From Candidatus Pelagibacter giovannonii (GTDB lineage: Bacteria; Pseudomonadota; Alphaproteobacteria; Pelagibacterales; Pelagibacteraceae), in the NCBI RefSeq assembly GCF_012276695.1, contig NZ_CP038852.1:744001-808000 (forward strand): DNA of 64,000 nt, given 5' to 3'. Below the pieces are notes generated by a model. The model did not search any database. It saw only the letters and a program-made list of their open reading frames with translations, and was not told where the DNA came from. Of this stretch, positions 9,628 to 19,315 are shown one piece after another (the stretch's first letter is position 1; each line of letters starts with the position of its first letter). Both the position numbers and the translations under genes were made by a program.

Positions 9628-10899
9628 CTATATGGCCAATTTATAAGCAAAATTTTTGCCTAAATTTTCTTTTAAATCATTATTAAATCTAGCCGCTTCT
9701 GCTCCATCAATTATTCTATGATCATATGACAACGAAAGCGGTAACATTGTTCTTGTTTCAAATTTTCCATTGATGAAAATTTGTTTTTTTTGTGCTCTAC
9801 CTACTCCTAATATGGCAACTTCCGGATAATTTATTATTGGTGTAAAAAATGAACCTCCAATTCCTCCAAGACTTGTAATGGTCATAGACCCTCCAAAGAA
9901 TTCTTTCTTATCTATTTTTAAATCTTTACATTTCTCACTTACTGTTTTCAATTCATTGCTAATATACGAGATACTTTTATTATCAGCATTTCTAATTTTT
10001 GGCACCATTAAACCATGTGGGGTATCTACTGCAATCCCAACATGAAAATAATTTTTCATTGTAATTTTTCCATTTTCAATATCGTCTATTGAAGAGTTAA
10101 AACTAGGAAACTTTTTTAAAGATGCCACTAAAGCTTTAACTATAAAAGCTAATGGAGTAATTTTTTTTCTTTCCCCTGTGTAAATATCAGTAAGTGAAGT
10201 TCTAAAATTTTCCATTTCTGTTATATCTGCTTCATCATGATTTGTTACATGGGGTATAGTAGTCCAAGAATTAACTAAATATGTAGAGGCTATTTTTTTA
10301 ACCCTAGGCATATCTTTAACTTCAATTTCACCAAAATCAGAATGAGAAAATTCACTAACAATTTTTTTTGGTTGAACTTCTGTATTATCTGAAACTTTAT
10401 TAATTTTAGAGGATATGAAATTTTTCACATCATCTTCTACAATTCTTCCTTGTCTTTCACTGCCCTCTATCTCATTAATATTAACCCCAAGTTCTCGAGC
10501 AAATTTACGTACTTTTGGGCTTGCAGATGAAACTTCTGAATTATCTTTTTTTATAAAATTTTGTGCTTGATTAACTTTTACAATTTTTTCTACTTGGTTT
10601 TGGGTTGTGGCAGGTTCAGTTTCTTTAATGGTTTTTTGTTCTAAATTCTTTTCTTCTTCTCCAAATTGTTCTAAAGTTAATATTAAATCTCCTTCAGAAA
10701 CTCTATCTCCTACTTTAACTTTAACAAAATTAACTTTTCCATCAAAAGAAGTTGGTATTTCAACACTAGATTTGTCACTCTCAATTGTAATAAGTGGGTC
10801 ATTTTTCGAAACTAACTCGCCGCTTGAAACTAATACCTCAATTACTTCCACGTCTTTAAATTCACCAATATTTGGCACATTAATCTCTTTATCTGACAT
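9628..10899 (-). CDS. aceF: Pyruvate dehydrogenase E2, dihydrolipoamide acetyltransferase
   Basis: Core acetyltransferase of the PDH complex: lipoyl-acetyl to CoA. From the ATG at 10899 it has 423 residues: one lipoyl domain (about 3-77, lipoylated Lys43 in ESDKSSVEIP), an acidic/Gln linker, a peripheral subunit-binding domain (about 126-162, ASPKVRKFARELGV), and the catalytic domain ending with SYDHRIIDG (His394). An upstream in-frame ATG at 10935 would run into aceE, and the lipoyl homology starts only at 10899, one base after the aceE stop. No E3 gene adjoins it, so dihydrolipoamide dehydrogenase must be encoded elsewhere. Confidence 0.96.
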   Translation of the reverse strand: MSDKEINVPNIGEFKDVEVIEVLVSSGELVSKNDPLITIESDKSSVEIPTSFDGKVNFVKVKVGDRVSEGDLILTLEQFGEEEKNLEQKTIKETEPATTQNQVEKIVKVNQAQNFIKKDNSEVSSASPKVRKFARELGVNINEIEGSERQGRIVEDDVKNFISSKINKVSDNTEVQPKKIVSEFSHSDFGEIEVKDMPRVKKIASTYLVNSWTTIPHVTNHDEADITEMENFRTSLTDIYTGERKKITPLAFIVKALVASLKKFPSFNSSIDDIENGKITMKNYFHVGIAVDTPHGLMVPKIRNADNKSISYISNELKTVSEKCKDLKIDKKEFFGGSMTITSLGGIGGSFFTPIINYPEVAILGVGRAQKKQIFINGKFETRTMLPLSLSYDHRIIDGAEAARFNNDLKENLGKNFAYKLAI

Positions 10900-10900
10900 T

Positions 10901-13900
10901 TTATAGTTTTGTTGGCATTGGTTTGCTGCCATCAATATTATACTTTTTTATCGCTTCTTTAGCATATTTAGAAGCAATCAGTTGCTCTTTTGCTAACACA
11001 CTCAGTCCATAAGCAACAATATGCTCTTTATCAACTTCAAAAAAATTTCTAAGGTTTTTTCTAGTATCACTTCTTCCGTAACCATCTGTCCCTAAAGAAT
11101 AAAAACTTTTATTAGTGTAAGGTCTAATTTGGTCAGAATTCATTCTCATATAATCTGAGGCTGCCATAATTGGTCCTTCAGTTTTTCCTAAACACTGTTC
11201 TACAAATGAAACTTTTTGTTCTTTATCAGGGTTTAAGAGATTGTATCTCTCAACTTCCATACCATCTTTTCTCAACTCATTAAAGCTAGTAACACTCCAA
11301 ATTTCACTATCTATCTGATATTCATTTTGAAGAATTTCTGCTGCAGCCATCATTTCTCTTAATATTGTGCCTGAGCCTAAAAGTTGAATTTTTGTTTTCC
11401 GATATCTATTAAATTCTTTAATCTTGTACATTCCTTTAAGAATTCCTTCTTCGCAATTTTTGTCTTTTGGCATACTTGGATGTGAATAATTTTCATTCAT
11501 AGTTGTGATATAATAAAAAACATTTTCATTTTTTTCATGCATCCTTCTCAAACCTTCCCTAAAAATAACAGCTAACTCATAATGAAAAGTTGGGTCGTAT
11601 GTTACACAATTTGGTATCGTAGAAGCTATCAAGTGACTGTGTCCATCTTGGTGTTGTAGTCCTTCACCAGCTAAAGTAGTTCTACCAGCTGTCGCTCCAA
11701 TTAAAAAACCCCTAGCCTGACTATCTCCAGCAGCCCATGCAAGATCTCCTATTCTTTGAAAACCAAACATTGAGTAAAAAATATAAATTGGAATCATTTC
11801 AATATCATGGTTCGTGTAAGCTGTTGCTGCTGCGATCCAAGACGACATTGCTCCAGCTTCATTAATTCCTTCTTCTAACACTTGTCCACTTTTATCCTCT
11901 CTGTAAGAACTTAACTGTGCTGAATCTTCAGGTTCATATTTTTGACCTTCATGTGCATATATTCCTATTTTTTGAAAAAATCCTTCCATACCAAAAGTTC
12001 TTGCTTCATCAGGAATAATTGGGACTAACCTCGGTGAAACATTTTTGTCTCTTAGTAAATTTGTAAACATTCTAACTAATGCCATGGTTGTAGACATTTC
12101 TTTTTCACCTGTTGATACTTTCATAAAGTCAAAAATATCTTTTGCTGGTGCTTTAATTGGTTTTGCGTAAGTTGTTCTCTCTGGCAATGAACCACCAAGA
12201 CTCATTCTTCTTTCTTTGATGTATTTAATTTCTGGAGATTTTTCGTCTGGCTTAAAATACTCTACATTTTTTACTTGGTCGTCGGTTAAGGGCACATCAA
12301 AACGATCTCTATAATATAGTAAATCATCTACGTCTAATTTCTTAGTTTGATGAGTAGTGTTAACACTTTCACCTGTTTTCCCCATACCATAACCCTTAAT
12401 AGTTTTAGCAATTATAACCGTTGGGCTACCTTGATTTTTTGATGCCTGATCATATGCTGCATAAACTTTATGAGGGTCGTGACCACCTCTATTCAATCTC
12501 CATATATCTTTGTCTGATAAACTTGAAACTAGTTCTTGTGTTTCTGGATATTTGCCAAAAAATCTTTCTCTAACGTAAGCTCCATCTCTAGCCTTCATTG
12601 CTTGATACTCGCCATCGACAGTTTCATTCATAGCTTTAACTAGGTGACCTGTTTTATCATTAGCAATCAGTGAGTCCCAGTAAGAACCCCAAATTACTTT
12701 AATTACATTCCAACCAGCTCCTCTGAAGCTTCCTTCCAGTTCTTGAATAATTTTTCCATTACCTCGAACAGGTCCATCTAATCTTTGAAGGTTACAGTTT
12801 ACAACAAATATTAGGTTATCTAATTTTTCCCTAGCAGCTAATCCTATTGCACCTAGAGACTCAGGCTCATCCATTTCTCCATCACCAAGAAATGCCCAAA
12901 CTTTTCTACCTTCATCTTTAATCAGTCCTCTATTAATTAAATATTTCATATATCTCGCCTGGTAAATTGCAAGCATAGGTCCTAGTCCCATTGATACAGT
13001 TGGGAACTGCCAAAACTTTGGCATCAACCAAGGGTGTGGATATGAGGAAAGTCCACCTGGTTTTACTTCTTGTCTAAAACTATCTAATTGTTTTTCATTT
13101 AATCTGCCTTCTAGAAATGCTCTAGCATAAATACCTGGTGCACTATGGCCTTGAAAATAAACTAAATCACCACCAAATTTATTATTCTTAGCTCTCCAAA
13201 AATGATTCATCCCCACATCATAAAGTGTTGCTGCCGATGCAAATGTACCTATATGACCACCTAATTCAGGAAATTTTTTATTTGCTCTAACAACCATAGC
13301 TGCTGCATTCCATCTAATTAAAGATCTAATTCTTCTTTCAACATTCTGATCTCCATTGGACTTAACTTCTGCCTCTGGTGGAATTGTATTTATGTAAGGA
13401 GTGTGTTGTGTATAAGGAATATTTGCACCTTCTCGATATGCTTTGTTAATTAATTCTTTTATCAAAAAATGAGCTCTTTGATTTCCATCTTTTTCAACAA
13501 CTGCAGATAAAGACTCTAACCAATCTTGAGTTTCTAATGGGTCAATATCATTTTCATTTGTAATTTGAATTATTGTTTGTTTTTTTTCTGGGGCTGGACT
13601 TTGTTGAATAGTTGCTTCTTTTTTTTCATTCTTCAAAACAGATTCTGCCTGGTTAATAATACTTTCTGTATCTTTAGGGATCGGCTTTTCTAAAAGGCTT
13701 TCTTTTGAAGACTTGATACTTAGTAATACGTCTCCTTTGGAAACTTTATCACCCACTTTAATATTTACAGATTCTATCTTACCAGAAACTGTTGATGGAA
13801 TTTCAACACTAGATTTATCGCTTTCAATAGTAACAACAGGATCATTTAAGTTTATTTGATCTCCAACTTTTACTAAAAGTTCAATAACCTCAACTTTTTC

Positions 13901-13939
13901 AAATTCACCAATGTCTGGAACAAGTAATTTTTCACTCAT
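10901..13939 (-). CDS. aceE: Pyruvate dehydrogenase E1 (homodimeric AceE type) with an N-terminal lipoyl domain
   Basis: Thiamine-diphosphate enzyme that decarboxylates pyruvate and acetylates lipoamide. It has 1012 residues against about 887 in E. coli AceE. The extra length is an N-terminal lipoyl domain (about 1-77, predicted lipoylation at Lys42 in ESDKSSVEIP) and a Gln/Glu/Pro-rich linker (about 80-130). The E1 body starts near 133, with the ThDP-binding GDGEMDEPES region near 350. The lipoyl segment closely resembles that of AceF downstream, consistent with local domain duplication. It is the homodimeric E1 form rather than the split PdhA/PdhB form of many alphaproteobacteria. A 131-bp gap upstream should hold the promoter. 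Confidence 0.95.
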   Translation of the reverse strand: MSEKLLVPDIGEFEKVEVIELLVKVGDQINLNDPVVTIESDKSSVEIPSTVSGKIESVNIKVGDKVSKGDVLLSIKSSKESLLEKPIPKDTESIINQAESVLKNEKKEATIQQSPAPEKKQTIIQITNENDIDPLETQDWLESLSAVVEKDGNQRAHFLIKELINKAYREGANIPYTQHTPYINTIPPEAEVKSNGDQNVERRIRSLIRWNAAAMVVRANKKFPELGGHIGTFASAATLYDVGMNHFWRAKNNKFGGDLVYFQGHSAPGIYARAFLEGRLNEKQLDSFRQEVKPGGLSSYPHPWLMPKFWQFPTVSMGLGPMLAIYQARYMKYLINRGLIKDEGRKVWAFLGDGEMDEPESLGAIGLAAREKLDNLIFVVNCNLQRLDGPVRGNGKIIQELEGSFRGAGWNVIKVIWGSYWDSLIANDKTGHLVKAMNETVDGEYQAMKARDGAYVRERFFGKYPETQELVSSLSDKDIWRLNRGGHDPHKVYAAYDQASKNQGSPTVIIAKTIKGYGMGKTGESVNTTHQTKKLDVDDLLYYRDRFDVPLTDDQVKNVEYFKPDEKSPEIKYIKERRMSLGGSLPERTTYAKPIKAPAKDIFDFMKVSTGEKEMSTTMALVRMFTNLLRDKNVSPRLVPIIPDEARTFGMEGFFQKIGIYAHEGQKYEPEDSAQLSSYREDKSGQVLEEGINEAGAMSSWIAAATAYTNHDIEMIPIYIFYSMFGFQRIGDLAWAAGDSQARGFLIGATAGRTTLAGEGLQHQDGHSHLIASTIPNCVTYDPTFHYELAVIFREGLRRMHEKNENVFYYITTMNENYSHPSMPKDKNCEEGILKGMYKIKEFNRYRKTKIQLLGSGTILREMMAAAEILQNEYQIDSEIWSVTSFNELRKDGMEVERYNLLNPDKEQKVSFVEQCLGKTEGPIMAASDYMRMNSDQIRPYTNKSFYSLGTDGYGRSDTRKNLRNFFEVDKEHIVAYGLSVLAKEQLIASKYAKEAIKKYNIDGSKPMPTKL

Positions 13940-14070
13940 TATTTTAAATCGATTTATACACCTAAAAAAAACTATATCTCGTGTTATTTTAACTCAATAA
14001 TAAGCCTTTTTCTCTAAACATGTATTTTTATTGAACAAAAAACTTTAAAAATTAACAAATAAATAAGAAA

Positions 14071-15258
14071 TTAATTTCTCTCAATACACATAGCTATTCC
14101 CATTCCACCACCAATACAGAGAGTGACACAACCTTTACTTTTATTTTGTCTAATCATCTCGTGAATAAGGGTTACTAAAATTCTGGTTCCTGAAGTTCCA
14201 ATTGGGTGTCCTAATGCAATTGCCCCACCATTAACGTTTACAATCTCTTCAGGAATTTTAAGATCTCTAATTACAGCAATGGTTTGAGCTGCAAATGCTT
14301 CATTTATTTCAAACAAATCAACATCCTCTCTCGTCCATTCAGCTTTTTCTAAAGCTATATTAACAGCCTGAATTGGACCTAGTCCCATCAATGAAGGCTC
14401 AACACCACAAGATGCCCAAGAGACTACTTTAGCTAACGGCTCTATAGCTCTAAGTTCTGCCTCCTCTCTAGACATTAATATAGTTGCTGCCGCACCATCA
14501 TTGATTCCTGACGAATTACCCGCAGTGACTGTTCCATTTTCTTTAAAAACAGTTTTTAATTTTTTTAGATCTTCTAAATTTAAATTGTTTCTTGGATGTT
14601 CATCTTTTTCAAAAAGAAAATTTTTATTATCTGTGTCAATCTTTAATTTGATCAGCTCATTTTTGAATCTATTTTCACTTATAGCTTTTTGAGTTTTTTC
14701 TTGAGAATTTAAAGCAAATAAATCTTGCTCATCTCTAGAAATTTTATATTTTTCTGCAACATTTTCAGCAGTAATTCCCATGTGATAATTGTTAAATGAG
14801 TCTATTAACCCATCATTGATCATTGTATCTACTAGCTTATTTTCATCTAGCTTTTTATCTTCTCGATAAAATATAGCATGTGGTGCTCTAGACATATTTT
14901 CTTGTCCACCGGCAACTATAATTTTATTTTCTTGTAATTTAATGGACTGATATCCTGAAATTATAGATCTTAATCCAGATCCACATACTTGATTGATTAT
15001 ATGTGCGGGCTTTGAAACTGGAATTCCAGCATGAATCGAGGCTTGTCTTGCTGGGTTTTGTCCTAATCCTGAAGTGAGAACATGTCCCATAATCACCTCA
15101 TCAATATCGTCTGATTTTAATTTTGATTTATAGACAACTTCTTTTATGGCTAGTGAACCTAGTTTATCAGCGCTAAAACCTTTTAAAGACCCTTTATATG
15201 CACCTATAGGCGTTCTTAACGCTGCTGTAATAACTACATCACTTAATTTTTTGCTCAT
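14071..15258 (-). CDS. Acetyl-CoA acetyltransferase (thiolase)
   Basis: Thiolase II family enzyme, 395 residues, condensing two acetyl-CoA or cleaving acetoacetyl-CoA in the cytosol. Catalytic residues are visible: nucleophile Cys92 in NQVCGSG, His351 in LGHPIGTSG and the second Cys381 in CIGGGMG, with the NEAFA loop before them. It stands alone between the PDH operon and a divergent tRNA gene. With no phaB/phaC nearby, a PHB role is not supported; fatty-acid or amino-acid carbon flow is equally possible. It could be labelled atoB or phaA; I leave the symbol open. Confidence 0.93.
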   Translation of the reverse strand: MSKKLSDVVITAALRTPIGAYKGSLKGFSADKLGSLAIKEVVYKSKLKSDDIDEVIMGHVLTSGLGQNPARQASIHAGIPVSKPAHIINQVCGSGLRSIISGYQSIKLQENKIIVAGGQENMSRAPHAIFYREDKKLDENKLVDTMINDGLIDSFNNYHMGITAENVAEKYKISRDEQDLFALNSQEKTQKAISENRFKNELIKLKIDTDNKNFLFEKDEHPRNNLNLEDLKKLKTVFKENGTVTAGNSSGINDGAAATILMSREEAELRAIEPLAKVVSWASCGVEPSLMGLGPIQAVNIALEKAEWTREDVDLFEINEAFAAQTIAVIRDLKIPEEIVNVNGGAIALGHPIGTSGTRILVTLIHEMIRQNKSKGCVTLCIGGGMGIAMCIERN

Positions 15259-15333
15259 TGATAGTAGAGCATAATATTTTATAACTTAAATTACATCAAA
15301 AACTTTGATATGTTAGGGAAATTATTTAATTAA

Positions 15334-15410
15334 GGACCGCTGGCCAAATTGGATAAGGCGCTCGGCTACGAACCGGGAGATTCCAGATTCGAGTTCTGGG
15401 CGGTCCACCA
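15334..15410 (+). tRNA. tRNA-Arg (anticodon ACG)
   Basis: A 77-base cloverleaf. The acceptor GGACCGC pairs with GCGGTCC, the anticodon stem CTCGG/CCGGG encloses loop CTACGAA with ACG at 15368-15370, and the T arm is CCAGA-TTCGAGT-TCTGG. The 3' CCA is encoded. A34 is expected to be edited to inosine by TadA to read CGU/CGC/CGA. Confidence 0.96.
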
Positions 15411-15427
15411 AAAAAGGATAAATAACA

Positions 15428-15526
15428 ATGTTAGATTGGCTACTAAAATCATCACTACAAAAATCAGTTATATATTTTTTTATAATTGTTTTTATAATTT
15501 TATTAATTTTAACTTTCATACTATAA
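15428..15526 (+). CDS. Possible 32-residue single-span membrane peptide
   Basis: An ATG at 15428 opens a 32-codon frame ending in TAA at 15526. It has a short polar head (MLDWLLKSSLQKS) followed by about 19 consecutive hydrophobic residues, which would make one transmembrane helix. An AGGA motif lies 9 bases before the ATG, 18 bases after the tRNA-Arg end, and the next gene starts 6 bases downstream. Spacing and SD support translation; the AT-rich DNA makes Ile/Leu/Phe runs easy by chance, so it is tentative. No function is inferred. Confidence 0.45.
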   Translation: MLDWLLKSSLQKSVIYFFIIVFIILLILTFIL

Positions 15527-15532
15527 AGAACT

Positions 15533-15958
15533 ATGAGTAATGAATTTGAGCAAATAAGTATTAAGCCTGGTTTTATGAAACACAATGGTGGTGTTTTATT
15601 TAGAACTATTTCTGAAACAGAATATGAATTTAAAACAACAATTAATGAAAATCATTTAAATGCTGCTGGGATAACTCATGGTGGTTATTTATCAGCCTTA
15701 ATTGATGCAGGAGCAGGAACTGCTGCGCACAGAACGTCTGGAAATGCGCCTTGTGTAACTATTTCATTAGATCTAAAGTTTATTGGTGCATCTAAAGTTG
15801 GTGATGAAGTTGTTGGCTTTACAAGAATTCTAAAAAAAACAAACACACTGGTATTTTTGTTTTGTGAACTAAAATGTAATGATAAAATTATAACTTCAGC
15901 ATCAGGTATATGGAAAATTCTAAAAATAAAACCTTCTGACTTAGGTCCTGGTGGTTAG
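15533..15958 (+). CDS. PaaI-family hotdog thioesterase
   Basis: A 141-residue single hotdog-fold protein of the acyl-CoA thioesterase PaaI/YdiI group. The signature NAAGITHGGYLSALIDAGAG covers the hotdog helix, with HGG and the Asp/Gly-rich turn where the catalytic carboxylate sits. Such enzymes hydrolyse aryl- or acyl-CoA thioesters in the cytosol; the acyl group is not predictable here. The gene lies 6 bases after the small putative membrane peptide and may share the tRNA-proximal promoter. Confidence 0.85.
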   Translation: MSNEFEQISIKPGFMKHNGGVLFRTISETEYEFKTTINENHLNAAGITHGGYLSALIDAGAGTAAHRTSGNAPCVTISLDLKFIGASKVGDEVVGFTRILKKTNTLVFLFCELKCNDKIITSASGIWKILKIKPSDLGPGG

Positions 15959-16051
15959 TTTTTAATAATTTTATAAACTTTAAAATGAGAACTTTTTTCT
16001 AATGATTCGGTCATGTTTTAACCTATTTTTGTTCTTTATGGACAACAATAT

Positions 16052-18517
16052 ATGGTGGAGCAAAAATTTAAGGTACCATCAATAGAAATGTCTAAAAATA
16101 AAATTACAGCTGTTCTTGGTCCTACAAATACTGGCAAAACCTATCTAGCAATAGAAACTATGCTTTCATTTGACTCTGGAATGATTGGATTTCCATTACG
16201 TCTACTTGCACGAGAGGTATATGACAAAATTATAAAAAAAATAAGTTCTGATAAAGTTGCATTAATCACTGGTGAAGAAAAAATAATTCCCCCTAATGCT
16301 AAATATTTTCTTTGTACAGTAGAATCGATGCCAATCAATAAGCATTTAGATTTTGTAGGTATTGATGAAATACAAATGTGTGCAGATCATGAGAGAGGTC
16401 ATATTTTTACTGATAGATTGTTAAATCTTCGTGGAGAAAAACTAACAATGTTCATGGGCTCTAATACTATTAGAAATATAGTTAGTAAGTTGAATGAAGA
16501 TACTGAATTTATAAATAGAGAAAGATTTTCTAAACTTACTTATGTAGGACATAAAAAAATTTCAAGGATAAATAGAAAAACAGCAATAATAGCTTTTTCA
16601 ACCGAAGAAGTTTATGCAATTGCCGAACTTGTACGTAGACAAAAAGGTGGAGCAGCTATTGTTATGGGTTCTTTAAGTCCAAAAACAAGAAATGCTCAGG
16701 TTGAATTATATCAATCAGGAGATGTTGATTTCCTGGTTGCAACTGATGCAATTGGTATGGGAATTAACATGGATTTAGAAAATGTATACTTTTCAAACCT
16801 TAAAAAATTTGATGGTAAAAAATTAAGACGTCTTAACATGTCTGAGATCGGACAAATTGCTGGAAGAGCAGGTAGATATTTAAATGATGGTAATTTTGGA
16901 GTTACTGGAGACTGCAAAGATATTACAGCTGAAGAAGTAGAATTACTTGAAAATCATAAATTTGAGGAAATTAGAATGTTATTTTGGAGAAATTCTAATT
17001 TAAATTTTAATAACGCGCGCAATTTAATTAAGTCACTTGAAGAAAAACCCAATAAAGATTGGTTAAGGAAAATACACGAGTGTGGAGATGAAAAAGTATT
17101 AAAATATTTTTTAAAAGATATGGAAGGTAACAAAATTGAAAATAATAGAGAAACACTTGAGTTGCTTTGGGAGTGTTGCCAAATTCCAGACTTTGTAAAA
17201 AAAACATATGGAAATCATATTGAAGTTGTTGGCAAGGTATTCAGTTTTTTAAATAGTAATGATGGTAAAATTACCAATAATTATATGAGATTACAGTTAA
17301 TAAAATTAGATAAACTAGAAGGAAATGTAGATTCTTTGTCAAATAGAATTGCAAATGTTAGAACTTGGTCATATGTTTCCAATAAAATTAATTGGGTTGA
17401 AAACCAAGATTATTGGATAGAAAAAACAAAACTATTAGAAGACAGATTATCAGATAGACTGCATGAAGAACTTACAAAAACATTTATTGATAAAAGAGCA
17501 AGTGTACTCGTACGAGGCTTAAACCAAGATATGGATTTTAAAACTGAAATAATGGAAGACGATAAGGTAATAATTGATGAACAGTTTATTGGTGATTTAA
17601 AAGGTCTAAAATTTGAAATGGACTTAAAGGTTGGAGCTCTAGAAACTGATATTAAATCATTAAAAAAAGCAGCAAGACAGACTGTCAGCCCTGAGCTTCA
17701 AAAAAGAGTTTTATTAATAATAGAAACAGGTTTAGTTGAATTAAAGGATGATTTTAAAATTTACTGGAAAAACTTTCCTATTGCAAAATTAATAGCTGGA
17801 AAAGATTATTTAAATCCAGATATACTTTTAATTGTAGATGATCTTCTGGAAAATAATGATAAACAAAAATTATCAGATTTTATTGAGAAATGGATTAGAG
17901 AAAAAATTAATTTAGTACTAAAAAGTTTAATTGGTTTAAGAAATTTAAAGGAAAGTAACTCGTCTATTAAAGCTCTAGCTTACCAATTGTATGAAAACAA
18001 TGGAGTAATTAAAAGAGAAATAGTTACTGAGTATTTAAAAAAACTTGGACAAGATGAAAGAAAAATTTTAAGAGACTTAGGAGTAAAGTTTGGGCGTTAT
18101 CATATTTTTTTATTCAGACTATTAAAGCCTGAAGCTGTTTCTTTAAGAACTTTATTATGGAAGAATTTTAACCAAAAATATTTTGAACTAACACCACCTA
18201 CGTTTGGTTTAAATTTTTTAGATGAAAAAAATAAAAAAAATAAAAAATTTATGCTTTTATGTGGATTTGAAAATTTTGATAATTATTTTGTTAGAATTGA
18301 TATTCTAGAAAGATTATTTGTACTGATTATTAATGCGAGCCCTGAAAAAAATAAAGAAATCAAACTGATACCAGAAATGCTTAATTTATTAGGATGTAGT
18401 AAAGATAACTTTAAGAGTTTGATTGAAAAAATGAATTATAAAACTTTAGAAAAAGACAATAACATGTATTTTAAATATAATCCAAAAAACAAATTAAAAA
18501 AACTTTTAAAAAAATAG
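16052..18517 (+). CDS. Suv3-like ATP-dependent RNA helicase
   Basis: An 821-residue superfamily 2 helicase of the SUPV3L1/Suv3 group, found in alphaproteobacteria and mitochondria. Walker A GPTNTGKT is at residues 23-30, motif II is DEIQ (105-108) rather than DEAD/DExH, a hallmark of Suv3, ATDAIGMGINM forms motif V, and QIAGRAGR (about 268-275) is motif VI. The remaining 500 residues are a long helical region. In mitochondria Suv3 works with PNPase in RNA decay; a pnp gene is at 44.8 kb here. The start is uncertain: an in-frame ATG at 16088 would remove 12 residues, and neither has a clear SD. Confidence 0.88.
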   Translation: MVEQKFKVPSIEMSKNKITAVLGPTNTGKTYLAIETMLSFDSGMIGFPLRLLAREVYDKIIKKISSDKVALITGEEKIIPPNAKYFLCTVESMPINKHLDFVGIDEIQMCADHERGHIFTDRLLNLRGEKLTMFMGSNTIRNIVSKLNEDTEFINRERFSKLTYVGHKKISRINRKTAIIAFSTEEVYAIAELVRRQKGGAAIVMGSLSPKTRNAQVELYQSGDVDFLVATDAIGMGINMDLENVYFSNLKKFDGKKLRRLNMSEIGQIAGRAGRYLNDGNFGVTGDCKDITAEEVELLENHKFEEIRMLFWRNSNLNFNNARNLIKSLEEKPNKDWLRKIHECGDEKVLKYFLKDMEGNKIENNRETLELLWECCQIPDFVKKTYGNHIEVVGKVFSFLNSNDGKITNNYMRLQLIKLDKLEGNVDSLSNRIANVRTWSYVSNKINWVENQDYWIEKTKLLEDRLSDRLHEELTKTFIDKRASVLVRGLNQDMDFKTEIMEDDKVIIDEQFIGDLKGLKFEMDLKVGALETDIKSLKKAARQTVSPELQKRVLLIIETGLVELKDDFKIYWKNFPIAKLIAGKDYLNPDILLIVDDLLENNDKQKLSDFIEKWIREKINLVLKSLIGLRNLKESNSSIKALAYQLYENNGVIKREIVTEYLKKLGQDERKILRDLGVKFGRYHIFLFRLLKPEAVSLRTLLWKNFNQKYFELTPPTFGLNFLDEKNKKNKKFMLLCGFENFDNYFVRIDILERLFVLIINASPEKNKEIKLIPEMLNLLGCSKDNFKSLIEKMNYKTLEKDNNMYFKYNPKNKLKKLLKK

Positions 18518-18566
18518 ACACTTCAAACAGCCCATTTAAAATACTGAAAAACTTAAATTTAAATTA

Positions 18567-18992
18567 ATGATTACCTTTTTTAAAAACAAAGAAAAAAAAG
18601 AACCTCAAAATAGTTCTTATTCTAAAATTGCTGCCTTACTAATTCATGCAGCAAAAATAGATGAGGCTTATGAAAAAAAAGAAGAAGATATTATTAAAGA
18701 AACGTTGGTTGATTTAGGTGCGCCAATCTCTGATATTGATAAAATTATGTCTGAAGCAATAATTATTGAAGAAAATTCAAATCAAATATTAGATTTTACT
18801 AGGGAGGTAAAAAACGTTCTAGATTCTGATAAAATTAAGATAATTGAATCATTATGGAAAATCATCTATTCAAACGATAGTGCTGATATTTATGAAACAA
18901 ACTTAATGAGAAGACTCTCAGGCTTGCTATATGTGGATGCCAAAATAATGGGAGACTTAAAATTAAAAGTAAAAAATGAGTTGGGAAAATGA
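18567..18992 (+). CDS. TerB-family protein
   Basis: A 141-residue all-helical protein matching the TerB/DjlA N-terminal domain family, with the [24 protein letters not shown] helix whose acidic residues bind metal in relatives. In alphaproteobacteria such proteins are common single-domain genes, so tellurite resistance should not be inferred. The stop overlaps the ferredoxin start (ATGA), so the two are translationally coupled. Confidence 0.75.
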   Translation: MITFFKNKEKKEPQNSSYSKIAALLIHAAKIDEAYEKKEEDIIKETLVDLGAPISDIDKIMSEAIIIEENSNQILDFTREVKNVLDSDKIKIIESLWKIIYSNDSADIYETNLMRRLSGLLYVDAKIMGDLKLKVKNELGK

Positions 18993-19315
18993 CTTACGTT
19001 GTAAATGACAAATGTATTAAGTGTAAACTAATGGACTGTGTCGAAGTCTGCCCTGTTGATTGCTTTTATGAAGGTAAAAATATGCTTGTAATTAAACCGG
19101 AGGAGTGTATAGATTGTGGCGTTTGCGAGCCAGAATGTCCAGTAGACGCAATAGTAGCAGATACTGAGTCTGGAAGCGAAAAATGGCTTGAACTAAATAC
19201 TAAGTATTCTGAAATTTGGCCAAATATAACTATTAAAAAAGATCCTCCAAAGGATAATGAAAAATATAAAAATGAAGAAAACAAGTACGACAAATATTTT
19301 AGCGAAAATCTTTAA
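18989..19315 (+). CDS. fdxA: 7Fe ferredoxin (FdxA type)
   Basis: A 108-residue seven-iron ferredoxin. Cys9, Cys17 and Cys50 are placed as 3Fe-4S ligands and Cys21, Cys40, Cys43 and Cys46 as 4Fe-4S ligands, the same order and spacing as Azotobacter ferredoxin I shifted by one; the two extra cysteines (12 and 25) also match that family. The acidic C-terminus is normal for FdxA. It acts as a small cytosolic electron carrier; its partner is not encoded nearby. The 3' end overlaps carD in another frame. Confidence 0.92.
   Translation: MTYVVNDKCIKCKLMDCVEVCPVDCFYEGKNMLVIKPEECIDCGVCEPECPVDAIVADTESGSEKWLELNTKYSEIWPNITIKKDPPKDNEKYKNEENKYDKYFSENL

Noticed and set aside
14071..15258. Thiolase as part of a PHB synthesis cluster
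   Set aside because: No phaB, phaC or phasin gene adjoins it.
15274..15333. ATCAAA/TTTGAT dyad before tRNA-Arg as an operator
   Set aside because: Only 6 bp in A/T-rich DNA; chance occurrence is likely.
18567..18992. Tellurite resistance locus (TerB)
   Set aside because: No terC, terD or other ter genes nearby; single TerB domains are common.
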